Below, one piece after another: positions 54,274 to 64,000 of a stretch of 64,000 bases of DNA. The notes beneath the pieces were generated by a model that had not been told where the DNA came from, ran no database searches, and worked only from the letters and a program-made list of their open reading frames with translations. The first letter of the stretch is position 1, and every line of letters begins with the position of its first letter. Position numbers and translations under genes: made by a program. Source of the stretch: Tuctoria greenei (taxonomy: Eukaryota; Streptophyta; Magnoliopsida; Poales; Poaceae). Location: contig JAYESD010000001.1 in NCBI GenBank assembly GCA_036927565.1, positions 11,656,001 to 11,720,000 on the forward strand, written 5' to 3'.

Positions 54274-57200
54274 GAACTCGCGCTCGTCACCTTCCTCCGG
54301 GACAATATTGATGTGTTTGCATGGCAACCATCACAAATGCCCGGGATCCCCAGGGAGGTGATTGAGCACCATCTGAAGATCTACCCCGATGCCCGACCGG
54401 TGCAACATAAGCCCAGGAAACAGTCCATCGAGCAGTAGAACTTCATCCGTGAAGAAATCAAGAAGCTGCTCGATGCTAGTTTCATCTGGGAGGTCCACCA
54501 CCCACGGTGGTTGGCCAACCCTGTTGTCGTCCCCAAGGCTGGCGGGAAACTCCGGATGTGCATCGACTACACCAACCTCAATAAGGCATGCCCAAAGGAT
54601 CCATTCCCTCTTCCTAGTATAGATCAAATAGTAGACTCAATATTAGGCTGTGATCTTCTGTGTTTCCTAGATGCATATTCTGGTTTCCACCAAATACCAA
54701 TGTCTAGGGAAGATGAGGAACACACTGCTTTCATAACAGTAGATGGCCAGTATTGTTATGTCTCCATGCCTTATGGACTTAAGAATGCTCTCTCCACCTT
54801 TGTACGTGCAATGCATAAGACATTTGGGGACCTCATTAGAGATCTGGTAGAGGTGTATGTCTATGACATCGTGGTAAGGATTAGAGCCCACACATCCTTA
54901 TTAGACAACCTAGCCCAAGTCTTCAGCAAGCTGTGCATGACACGCATGATGCTAAAGCCTGACAAGTGCATCTTTGGGGTTTCTGCAAGGAAGCTCCTTG
55001 GTTTCTTGGTCTCGCACCGAGCAATCGAAGCTAACCCAGAGAAGATTAAGGCAATAGAACTGATGCAGCCGCCGGCCTGCATCAAGTATGTGCAGAAGCT
55101 TGTAGGGTGTTTGGCATCCCTCAACCGATTCATCTCAAGACTGGCTGAGCGAGCGCTGCCCTTCTTCAAGATTCTACGGAAGTCAGGTCCCTTTGTGTGG
55201 ACCGAGGAAGCGGAAGCGGCGTTCCAGGAGCTCGAGCTCAAGAAGCACCTAACGACGCTACCCATCATGGTGGCACCAGAACCCGATGAACCACTCCTGC
55301 TGTACATCACCGCAACAACGGAGGTGGTCAGCATGGTATTGGTTGCAGAGCGGCTGGAGCTACTGTCGTAGCAAGCACCCGAGGGAGCCCTGAGGAGGAA
55401 GACGAGCCTCAGAGCCTGGACCCAGCAGAGGACCCCCTCGCTGTGTGCTCCAGTGACCAAGTGCCCTCCGGGTCCCAGCCCCCGGAGGTCCGACTAGATC
55501 CAGGGGGCCACATTCCCCAGGGTACAGACGCTATGCAAGGAGCTCCGGACCCCCCAGGGAGGGTTTGGACCTCCCAACGTCCGGTCTACTACATCAGTGA
55601 GGTCCTCCATGAAGCAAAAACAAGATATCTGGAGGTACACAAACTGTTGTATGCAGTGCTCATAGCGTCGAGGAAGCTCCGGCATTACTTCCAGGCTCAC
55701 CGGGTTTTAGTGGTCACCTCTTTCCCACTAAAGACCGTACTCCACAGCCCCAACTCGACTGGCAACGTTGCTAAGTGGGCAGCGGAGCTGACAGAGTTTG
55801 AGCTGGAGTTCTTACCTTGACATGCAGTCAAGAGCCAAGCACTGGCAGACTTCTTGGCAGAATGGACTCCATCGCCAAGCAACCCAGGGGGCCCAGACAA
55901 CGGAGAAACGGTGCCCAAGACCCCAGTTTTCATCGAAACCCCCTAGACGCTCTACTTCGACGGCTCCTCGCGGAAGAAGGGGGCCGAGGCCGGGGTCCTG
56001 CTCCTCACCCCGACTGGGGAGCAGTTCAAGTACATGGTGCGCCTCGACTTCAAGGCGATTAACAACATGGCAGAATACGAGGCCCTAATCTTTGGGCTAA
56101 AAATTGCCCTGACTCTCAATGTCCGTCAGCTTCTGGCTAAAGGTGATTCTCAGTTGATCATCAAGCAAGCAAAAGGGGAGTGCAGCTGCAACGACCCACA
56201 GCTGGCAGCATACTTGCTGCATGTCCGGAAGCTGGAGAAGGACTTTGAAGTCTTGGACGTGTGCCATGTACCCCGAGCCGACAACTGAATCGCAGACGAC
56301 CTATCAACGAAGGCCTCCACATGGGCCCCTGTGCCTGAAGGAGTCTTTGCAAGGACATTACTGCGACCAACCGCCCGGGCAGCCAAACCGGGTGAAGGGG
56401 GCGAGCCCAGCAGCTCGAAGCTAGCAGTCCCGGCGGCCCTACTACCATGGAGTCCACCAAGGATCGTATGCGCCACCGGGGGCTCCAAGCTACCGGGCGC
56501 CCAAGATCTAGAGGCTCAAGCAAGTCCCGATGCATGGATCTCGGAGGTTCGGGACTACTTGAAAGACAACATCCTTCCTGAAGAACATGCCTTGACAGAA
56601 AGGATAGTCCGCGTGGCTAAGAGGTACACGCTGGTGGAAGGGGATCTCTACCGGTGTGGCGCCAACGACATCCTGCTGCGATGCATTACCCGGGAGGACG
56701 GCTGCGACTTGCTCGCAGAGATCCATGGAGGCGAGTGTGGAAACCATGCGTCATCCTGCACGCTGGTCGGTAAAGCCTTTCGGCATGGCTTTTACTGGCC
56801 GACAACACTCCAGGATGCCGCCGAGATGGTCAGGAGATGCAAGGCATGCCAGTTTCATGCCAGGCAGATCCACACACCAGCTCAGGCGTTGCAGATGATC
56901 CCTCCCTCATGGCCATTCGTTGTATGGGGGTTGGATATCCTGGGACCCTTTCCTAGAGCCGTCGGAGGATTCTGGCACCTCTACGTCGCCGTAGACAAGT
57001 TCACCAAGTGGCCGGAAGCCGCCCCAGTTGTCACCATCAACAAGAAGTCAGCAGTCAAATTCATCAAGTCGATCGTCTGCCAGTTCAAGGTCCCAAACAG
57101 AATCATCACTGATAACGGGACCCAGTTCACAAGTGCAGCGTTCCAGGAATACTGCGAGGACCTTGGGATCCACGTCTGCTATGCATCTGTTGCTCATCCA

Positions 57201-57736
57201 GAGAGCAATGGACAGGTTGAGAGGGCCAATGCAGAGATCCCCAAGGGCCTCAAGACTCGCACATTCTCACACCTTGAGAAGCATGGTGCTAATTGGGTAG
57301 ATGAGCTTTCGTGTGCGTTGTGGGCTAGCCGGACATAAACCAGCCGGGCTATGAGGGAAACGCCTTTCTTTCTGGTGTACGGGGCAGAGGCCGTCCTCCC
57401 CCCAGAAATTACCAGGGGCTCCCCCTGTGTCCGTGTGTACGACGAAGCCACGCAGGACCATCTCTGGCGTGAAGACGTGGACCTCGTCCATGGTACAGGC
57501 AGGCGCTCCAACGCTACCACCAGAGGACCGTGCGGAGTAGGGAGCTAAAGGTAGACGACCTGGTGCTGCGTCGCATACTCTCCCGGGAAGGGGCTAACAA
57601 ACTCTCCCCCAGATGGGAGGGCCCCTTCCGGGTTACGGTGGTATGCCGCCTAGGGTGCGTCTGCCTAGCTACGGAGGATGGATTGCAACTGCCCAACCCC
57701 TGGAACATCGAGCACCTCCGTAAGTTCTACCCCTAG
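54274..57736 (+). pseudogene. Element A pol: RT, two RNase H domains, integrase (inactivated)
   Basis: It has the same domain order as element B and is closely similar to it. The RT catalytic YVDD has become YVYD (near 54860), which removes one of the two conserved aspartates. Stops occur near 54436, 55368, 55818, 55945, 56286 and 57336, and there is a deletion near 57490. The integrase core retains GLDILGPF, TDNGTQF and GQVERAN. It ends WNIEHLRKFYP at 57736. The element is dead in cis but could in principle have been mobilised in trans. Confidence 0.9.
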
Positions 57737-57828
57737 ACCAGTGTTAGGACAACTTTCTTTCATTGTAAAAGGTACATAGTGCCTAGGAACAGTACTTAGG
57801 GTAACTAAGGATACGGAGATGGGGCTCT

Positions 57829-57876
57829 GAGTGCACATTTCGCTTAGCCTGGTCCAGAACCCTAAGTAGGTGCACT
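57829..57876 (+). other. Element A 3' hairpin motif, copy 1
   Basis: GAGTGCAC and GTGCACT form the outer stem, and CTTAG-cct-GGT / ACC-CTAAG the inner one. It lies about 93 bases after the pol stop, the equivalent place to 45586 in B. Confidence 0.85.
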
Positions 57877-58227
57877 GGACTTCCTTTGTCGCCCGAGCCG
57901 GGTCGTTCCCCTTGTAAAGTCTGTCCCATCTTATGGGAAACCGCAATGAAAGAATGTTGTCCTGCCCTGTATAGGGTTTGTCATTCAAAAAATTATCTTT
58001 AATTTTTTATGATATTACTGTAAGTTCGCTGTAGCTCGTGATCTATCATGGGCGTTGTCATTTTTCCCTGCTTTAGCAATAGTGGGAGCCTTGTTGTATG
58101 GTTGCAGGTGGGGTTGCTTGTGGTACCTGCAATGTTCCTGGGGCCTCAGATGTTCCCATACTCGGGGGTCTGTGTCTCCAGACAGTCTCCCCCGGAAAAG
58201 GCTTACGCCGAGCGGGAGGTCCAGGGG

Positions 58228-58266
58228 CATAGCCTGCTTAGCCTGGTCCTGTACCCTAAGCCTGTG
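58228..58266 (+). other. Element A 3' hairpin motif, copy 2
   Basis: The inner motif CTTAG-cct-GGT ... ACC-CTAAG is intact. The outer stem is CATAG/CTGTG, with one change from CACAG in B. Confidence 0.8.
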
Positions 58267-58514
58267 CGCCCTGCCTCCACACCGCTGCAGCTGAGTACTG
58301 GGGGCCAGATGGACCACCCTTAAGTAGTATGGATAGCGAGCCCTAGGTGCAGATGCACTGAATTACCCAAGCCCCATGAGTCAGCCAAGATCGTAAGTCA
58401 AGCGACACTAAAAAAGAGCAGGGAAGAAATGACCAGCGGACAGAATTACTTCTCCTATTTTTGATCTATACGCGGGTCTTCAAGGAGTTATCTCGGTGAT
58501 AACCGTCAGAGTAC

Positions 58515-58795
58515 CGACGAAGATGGCGGGCACCGCTGGACTAAAGCTCCGGTGACACCCCCAGGGGGCCCGCCGTCGACGTTTCACCGGAGACGGTGGG
58601 CACCGCCGGACCAAAGCTCCGGCGGCACCCCCAGGGGGGGCCGCCGTCGATGTTTCACCGAAGATGGTGGGCACCGCCGGACCGAAGCTCCGGCGGCACC
58701 CCTAGGGGGCCCATCGTCGACTTTTCACCGAAGATGGTGGGCACCGACGGACTGAAGCTCCAGCAGCACCCCCAGGGGGCCCGCCGTCGACGTCC
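58515..58795. repeat. Element A tandem array, four ~72-bp hairpin units
   Basis: Four units of the GGGCACCGCCGGACCGAAGC, TCCGGCGGCACCCCCAGGGG type, homologous to the six units in B. Copy number therefore differs between close relatives. The stretch 58800-59112 after it is non-coding. Confidence 0.9.
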
Positions 58796-59112
58796 CTGCA
58801 TACTTAGTTATAGCAATGCTACCTACGCATCCTAAGCTCCTCTGCAACCGTCTGCCCTAAGTTCTAGGTATTTGATAGGTGTGCCCATAACAACTGGCCA
58901 CACCTGACAGGGGGCCACACTCCGGGGGACGGCAGGTCCTGGAAGCTAAGGAACAACAGACAACTAGAAGATATTGCTGAAAAGTAAAACATGCTAAGTA
59001 TGAGGGGGCACTCCAAGCATATTTTTCGTTCCAAAATAAGGGTATGTCATCACAAACAACTACAAATAAAAACTGAAAGAAACACAATATACAAGCAGCT
59101 CATGGGGAGCCC

Positions 59113-60693
59113 TCAGCCGCTCCGCTGGAATCTCGAGGAGATGAGCACCACGGCATCTGAGACTTCAGATTTGGCGGCCTCCTCCCTCTCGGCAATGGGC
59201 CCCTCGAGGACCGGCTGAAGAGGGACATTAGGGTACCAGCTCTGGTAGCAGGACAGGATGTGCGTCGCCACCTCCTTCACCAGCATCTTCCCTTCTGCCT
59301 CCAGCTGGTTGTCGATGATGGCCCCCAGCGAACGCATCCTCGAGCTGGTAGAGTCAAGGGCTAGGAACACCTGACTCACCTCATGCGCTGGTTCCCCCAC
59401 ACGCACCGGGCTGAAGCCGAGCGGCACCAGAGCTGAGTCGGCGCCGCCCAGGAACTCCCAAACCTTCCGGGCCTCAGCAGAACACGACGCCCGGAGCTCC
59501 TGCACCTCCTGCTGGGCCGCCGCTAGTGCCCGGGGGCCACCGTCCAGGAACCGCTCCTCCCTGGCTGCTAGGGCCCTCTCGCGCTCGCTGACCTCCCTCT
59601 CGTGGCGGCTTAAGTCACCCTCCTTGAGGGTGATGTTGAACTCGCGGTCCAGGAGAGCCTGGCACTCAAGGAACTAGGCTTGTTGCGCCTCAACCAAAGC
59701 AGCATCCCAACGGTCTAGCTCGGCGGCGCGGATTCTCGCCCCTTCCTGCTGGAGGACGAGCCGGCGGGAGGTCGCCTCCACATCAGTCTGCTTCGCCGCC
59801 AACTTCTGCTCCCGTTCGGCAAGAGCAGCCTCCCGACGAGATAACAGCTGTTGGAGCTCCTCGCAGGACTGGAGGCGGGAGCTGGCCTCAGCATGGATCA
59901 TCGCGGCATCCGCCTTCAGCTTCTGGTTGACGGCGTCCAGACGAGCGATAAGCTCGCGCTCCTGGTCGAGGATTTTCATCTCCTCCCGGATGACCGCCTC
60001 CCGCTGCGCCACCAGGCTCTTTGCCAACCGAGTCCGGGCTTCCAGGGTCCTCGCCCATTCCGGGAGCCGGTCCTCCTCATCCTCAAGCCTCCCCCTATCC
60101 CGATCGAGGGCTGCCCGAGCCTGCCGGAAACCGGAGTAGGCTACGGCCATGGCTTCAGACAGGGGGAGGGGCTCCACCGTAGCCGCGGGTCCCTGCCTCC
60201 CCACCTCTTCAATATCGTCCTCCATTTGGAGGACCACCGGGGAGACGGGGACCAGAGCTCCCCCAGTCGGGGAAGGCGGGGGGGGGGGGGGGGGGGACTG
60301 CTCCTGGAAGCAGGCGCATCGTCCTCAGGGGCCCCCTCCCCAGCGGAGACCCCAACACTGCTGCCGATGGCTCCTAAGCCGGCTCCGGGAGCTCCACCCG
60401 GGGCGGTGGCGCCAGCCGACGTAGCAGTGTCAGTCGGCACGGTAGCATCAGCCGGTGCGGAGTAGCCGGTGGATGCAGAGTCATTGGAGGGCGCGGCACG
60501 AGACGCCAATGCGCGCTGCGGACCCTCAGCAGCAGCTGTAGGGGCCTCGGGCACGAAGGCCCGGGGCACCTCGGCGGCAGCAGCCCGGTGCGCCCGAGCA
60601 GGGTCCGAGGCTGCAGAGGAGCCCCGTGAGCTAGCTGGAGCAGCATGCCCACCAGCGAAAGGGCGCGCGGGCGGAAGAGCAGCCGCGGTTGCG
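59113..60693 (-). pseudogene. Element A antisense gene, exon 2 (coiled-coil)
   Basis: It starts after the intron with an Ala/Pro-rich region. It then has a long coiled coil (YSGFRQARAALDRDRGRLED, then heptads rich in Arg, Glu, Leu and Ala to about 59680) and the conserved tail VWEFLGGADSALVPLGFSP ending SSRFQRSG at 59113. An in-frame UAG at 59674-59676 (EAQQA-stop) aligns with that in B. A G run at about 60280-60296 disturbs the Pro-rich part. Otherwise the coiled coil is better preserved than in B. Confidence 0.75.
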
Positions 60694-60780
60694 CTGAAAA
60701 CAGACAAACCCGAATTATAAGGATATTACAGGGTGAGCACACAGCAAAGAACATCCAAGATTAAATTTATGCAGACTTAC
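60694..60780 (-). other. Element A antisense gene, intron
   Basis: An 87-base minus-strand intron, donor CCCCG/GTAAGTC, acceptor CTGTTTTCAG/CGCA. It is homologous to the intron in B. Confidence 0.8.
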
Positions 60781-62204
60781 CGGGGGACGTTGAAGCTCCA
60801 CTGCTTCCCGAAAGGGTTGGGGGGGGGGGGGGGGTTCGGATCCCCCGGACCCGCAGAGGGGGCCGCTGCATGTGCTGGGGGCCCCTGAGATGGAGGAGTC
60901 GGCGGCATCCCTGAAGTCTGGCGCTCCTACAAACAGCGAGGGAACGCTGGGGTCCCATCGGTGTTGAGGAGCCTCCCCTTCTTGCGCGTCGAGGACTCGC
61001 GCAGCAAAGTGGCACCACTGGCACCCCCTGACACCGAGTACGGCGGCGACCGAGCGCGCTTCTTGGGGGTTGGGTCCGACACCGGCATTGGTGCTTTCCC
61101 TTTCCCCATATCAGCAGAGGTGCCGACGCCTCCCCGCTGACGGAGCTAGAGCCCACTTGAGGGGTCATCACTCGAGGGATCTTCATCGCTTGAGGGATCT
61201 CCGCCTCCCTCAGCGTCGTCGGCAATGTCGACCCCCTCGGCATCGTCGGCAATCTCGACCCCCCAAAACGGGTCTCCAATATGGCGCTACGCCAGCCCGA
61301 ACTCGTCGAGTGTCGGCATCGCCTTCAGCAGCCGCCTCTTCAACTCAGAGTTTGAGCACAGGGGGCGGCAGGCCGCCGGAAGGGCCAGTCCCTCAGGAGA
61401 AACGTCATCAGGGCAGAGCCGGACCAGCATATCGTGCAGCAGCTGCTCGTCCAGGTTGGAGTCGGAGCCGGTCTCGAGCTGGTTGCAGTCCATTGGACCG
61501 GTGTACATCCATGCCGGGCAGACGCGGCGCTGGAGCGGAGCCATGTGTCGGGACATGAAGTCCCTCAACACCATCGCAGACGTCAGCCCGTGGTCCGCTA
61601 GCATCTGGATCCTCTCCAACACCGGGTTGAACGCCCTCTCCAGCTCTGGGCACTCCTCCCAGAATGACCGCTCGGAGTAGGGGCTCCCGGTGGGGAGGCA
61701 CATCCGGTCGTGAACCTCGACCTTGACGATTATCCAATCTTCGCGCCATTGCTCCCACCGTGCAGAGCTGAAGGAAGCAATGTACCTAGAGGGGACCTTG
61801 GTTCGGTGCTAGAAGTAGTAGGCGCCAAGCTGATCCTTCGAGCTTTTGCCGGTGGCCCTCAGTACAAAGAAGTACCTGAAGACATTCACCGACAGCATCA
61901 CCCCCACGAACATCTCGCAGAGGTGAGCAAAGACTACCAGCAAGGCGATCAAGTTCGGCGGGAGGTGGTGAAGTTGGAGGCCGAAGGTCTCCAGAAGCAT
62001 GACCAGGAAGGCGGATGTTGGCGGAACAAAGCCGGCCAGCACGTACAAGGAGAACAGCACCATTTCCCCGTCGGTGAGGCTCAGTGGGAGCTCCCCGCGA
62101 TGGAGCCACTTCTCCTGCTTAGGGGCTTGCCAGCCGAGCAGCCGATGCACGGGAGCCAGATCGGCAGACCTGGACAGCCGGTACCTAGGCAGGATGCTCA
62201 CCAT
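60781..62204 (-). pseudogene. Element A antisense gene, exon 1 (PF04195-like), broken
   Basis: From ATG 62204 (MVSILPRYRLSRSADL) it has the same PF04195-type pattern as B, including FSLYVLAGFVPPTSAFLV, GLQLHHLPPNLI and HLCEMFVGVMLSV. It stops near 61809. The frame continues at 61703-61287, then has further breaks towards the donor at 60781. The PSPKKRARSPPP segment of B is here PTPKKRARSPP. An AATAAAAAAAGACC TATA candidate lies near 62330 (minus). Confidence 0.8.
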
Positions 62205-62750
62205 GAGGTTGAAGGAGGAGGCTCCAGAAGGGGAGATCGGGAGCTAGAGCGCAAGAACTGGGCTTGGGGCAAGAGGCACGAGCGCAAGAATGCAGAAGCG
62301 GAAGAAAGGATCCTTAGGGGGAAAGGTCTTTTTTTATTCACCACTACAAGCCAACAGATGCGGCATGTGAATCACCATAGCCTCGATAGAAGAGCAACAG
62401 ACCTGCATAGGCAATGACATGAGGGCCCGAGTCGCTCGACAAAGAAGACAAGCCGAGTGGCCAACTATGCGGGAGGTAACTCAGCGGTTTCTGAAAAGGC
62501 AAAAGCAGCAGAAGTGCAAGAGCCACCTTGGGAACCACCGCAGTTAAAGCACGATTGAAAGCAGAAGTCATGTCGTGCGGCGCACGTCCCGCGCCTCCGC
62601 TTACCAGAGGGAGACGCATCGCCACGATGACAGGGACGTACCACCTGGGGAACTGCCCCAAATTGGAATCAAAAGAGTTGCGCGGGAAGATAAGGAAGAA
62701 GACCCCACCTGCCGTATCGACGACTCTCCCGAGGTGGGCTCGGGGGCCAC
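62205..62750. other. Element A region between antisense gene and 3' LTR
   Basis: Non-coding and homologous to 49993-50539 in B. It ends with GAGGTGGGCTCGGGGGCCAC next to the LTR, the likely plus-strand priming tract. Confidence 0.6.
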
Positions 62751-63946
62751 TGTCGGTACCCCGCAGACCGGGTACCCCCACGCACAAGGAGAAAACGGCT
62801 AAGGACTCGGCCTCTATTTGGAGGCACAGTCCGAGGCTGCCACGTCGTGGAGGGAAGGACCAGATCCTACCTCCCCGCCGGAGCGGGCTCTCGGGCTGCC
62901 ACATGGCCGGCAGGACTGGACCCTCGCCTCCCTGTTGAGGCGGCCTCCAGGGCTGCCACGTGGCCGGTAGGACTGGACCCTCGCCTTCCCGCCGAGGCAG
63001 GCTCCGGGGATGCCACATGGCCGGTAGGACCGGACCCTCGCCTCACCGCTGAGGCAGGCTCCGGGGCTGCCACGTGGTCGGCAGAACCGGACTCTCGCCT
63101 CCCCGCCGAGGCGGGCTCCGGGGCTGCCACGTAGCCATTGGAACCAACGGGACCAGGCCTGTCTTCGCAGGGAAGGGCTCCTGAACTACCACGTGGCCTG
63201 CAGGGCTGAGCCTTCGTCCTTCCGCGGAGGTGGGCTCTAGAGGCGCCACGTGGCCTGTACAAACGGGCGCTCAACTCCCGTAGATGCGGGCTCCGATGCA
63301 AACACGTGGCGGAGGACCAACTCAATGCGGTAGGAGGCCGCAGTAAAGGAAAGAGTGCGCTGCTCAGACAGGCATTAAGTATGCGCGCCTTCCCCAGGCA
63401 AAGCAGAGTCGCGCATGCGAAAGTCAAGGCTCCAGTGTCCTGTCTTGTCCAAGTAGCCGATACAGACCCACTGCGCAAGACGGAAGAGTGAGCCGCGGGG
63501 ACAAGACAGCGGGACATGCCCTGCCATCATCAACAACTATGTGTAGCCCTGGCGCACGACGCGGCGGGACGGCACATTGAAGCCCCTGACAAAGGGAAGT
63601 AGATAGCATTTAATCTTAGATCTTGTATAGGATTTGGCTCTCCCCGGGACCGCCTGTCGGGCCCCGGGGCCCACCTTGTGATTGCAGAGACCTTGGGCTA
63701 TAAAGGACTCAGTAGGCGACCTTCACAGGGGATCAATCGAAACTCATACACGCTCCAGCAAGGCAATACACAAACACTCCCGTGGACGTAGGGTGTTACG
63801 CTCTGGCGGCCCGAACCACGTAAACCCTCTGTGTTCATCATCTCACTGCGCTGAATCACCTGGGACTAGCCCACGTGAATCCAAAGAACCTCCACGGGCT
63901 TCTCTCTAAGCAGGTTCGGGGGAAGTGTCGTTTAAGACCTTCGACA
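62751..63946 (+). mobile_element. Element A 3' LTR
   Basis: A 1196-base LTR from TGTCGGTACC to CCTTCGACA, followed by the target duplication GAAAG (63947-63951). The G-box tandem units lie at about 62830-63310. The TATA box is CTATAAAGG near 63698, one A shorter than in the 5' LTR. Against the 5' LTR I count about 22 differences in the first ~240 aligned bases, more than between the two LTRs of B. Confidence 0.94.
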
Positions 63947-63951
63947 GAAAG

Positions 63952-64000
63952 AATTAGGTAGCATCCTAGGCTTCCATAAACGGTGTTTGCTAGATTTAGA
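63952..64000 (+). pseudogene. Athila-type ORF-1 continuation
   Basis: After one GAAAG is removed, the frame interrupted at 37346 continues here without a shift to the end of the window. The rest of the Athila element and the rest of element C's right LTR should lie beyond 64000. Confidence 0.75.

Overview
This window is nuclear DNA from a plant, most likely a grass and possibly a panicoid grass. The reasons are a chloroplast EF-G gene with a GC-rich transit-peptide exon followed by AT-richer exons, GC3-biased coding sequence in a second small gene, and a very large nest of grass-type LTR retrotransposons. I cannot name the species. I see no prokaryotic features, tRNA, rRNA or CRISPR.

Layout. 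(1) 1-6312 is the right-hand part of a CACTA (En/Spm-type) transposon read on the minus strand. Its tnp2 gene is cut by a solo LTR with perfect target duplications (2491-3951) and by a second LTR whose far end lies outside the window (1-2193). The element ends in a CACTA terminal repeat at 6312. (2) 6313-13.6 kb is the only ordinary gene space. It holds a small coiled-coil protein gene (7534-7872) and a complete four-exon gene for plastid translation elongation factor G (9773-13412). (3) 14.0-16.75 kb holds a dead hAT transposon and unassigned repeat debris. (4) From 16757 to the right edge is a nest of Ty3/gypsy elements. Element C (Tat lineage, minus strand) spans 16757-31978 and is cut by a solo LTR inside its antisense gene (18183-20962). 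Its right LTR is cut by an Athila-type element (31979 to beyond the window). That element is cut by Tat element A (37347-63946), whose own 5' LTR is cut by Tat element B (38364-51576). Five-base target duplications at most boundaries, and reading frames that resume exactly on the far side, support this order.

The three Tat elements (A, B, C) share one architecture: gag, protease, reverse transcriptase, two RNase H domains and integrase on the sense strand; then a structured untranslated stretch with recurrent hairpins and a tandem hairpin array; then a gene on the opposite strand with a PF04195-type domain, a spliceosomal intron and a coiled-coil tail. B is nearly intact: a one-base deletion between gag and protease, and a UAG between protease and reverse transcriptase, are the only interruptions of its sense ORFs. 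The same UAG is present in A and in the more diverged C, which makes it the most interesting coding signal here. The other signals worth following are the repeated hairpin motif of the 3' region, the tandem hairpin array with apparent compensatory changes, the G-box arrays in the LTRs, and the palindrome clusters upstream of the TATA boxes of two unrelated LTR families.
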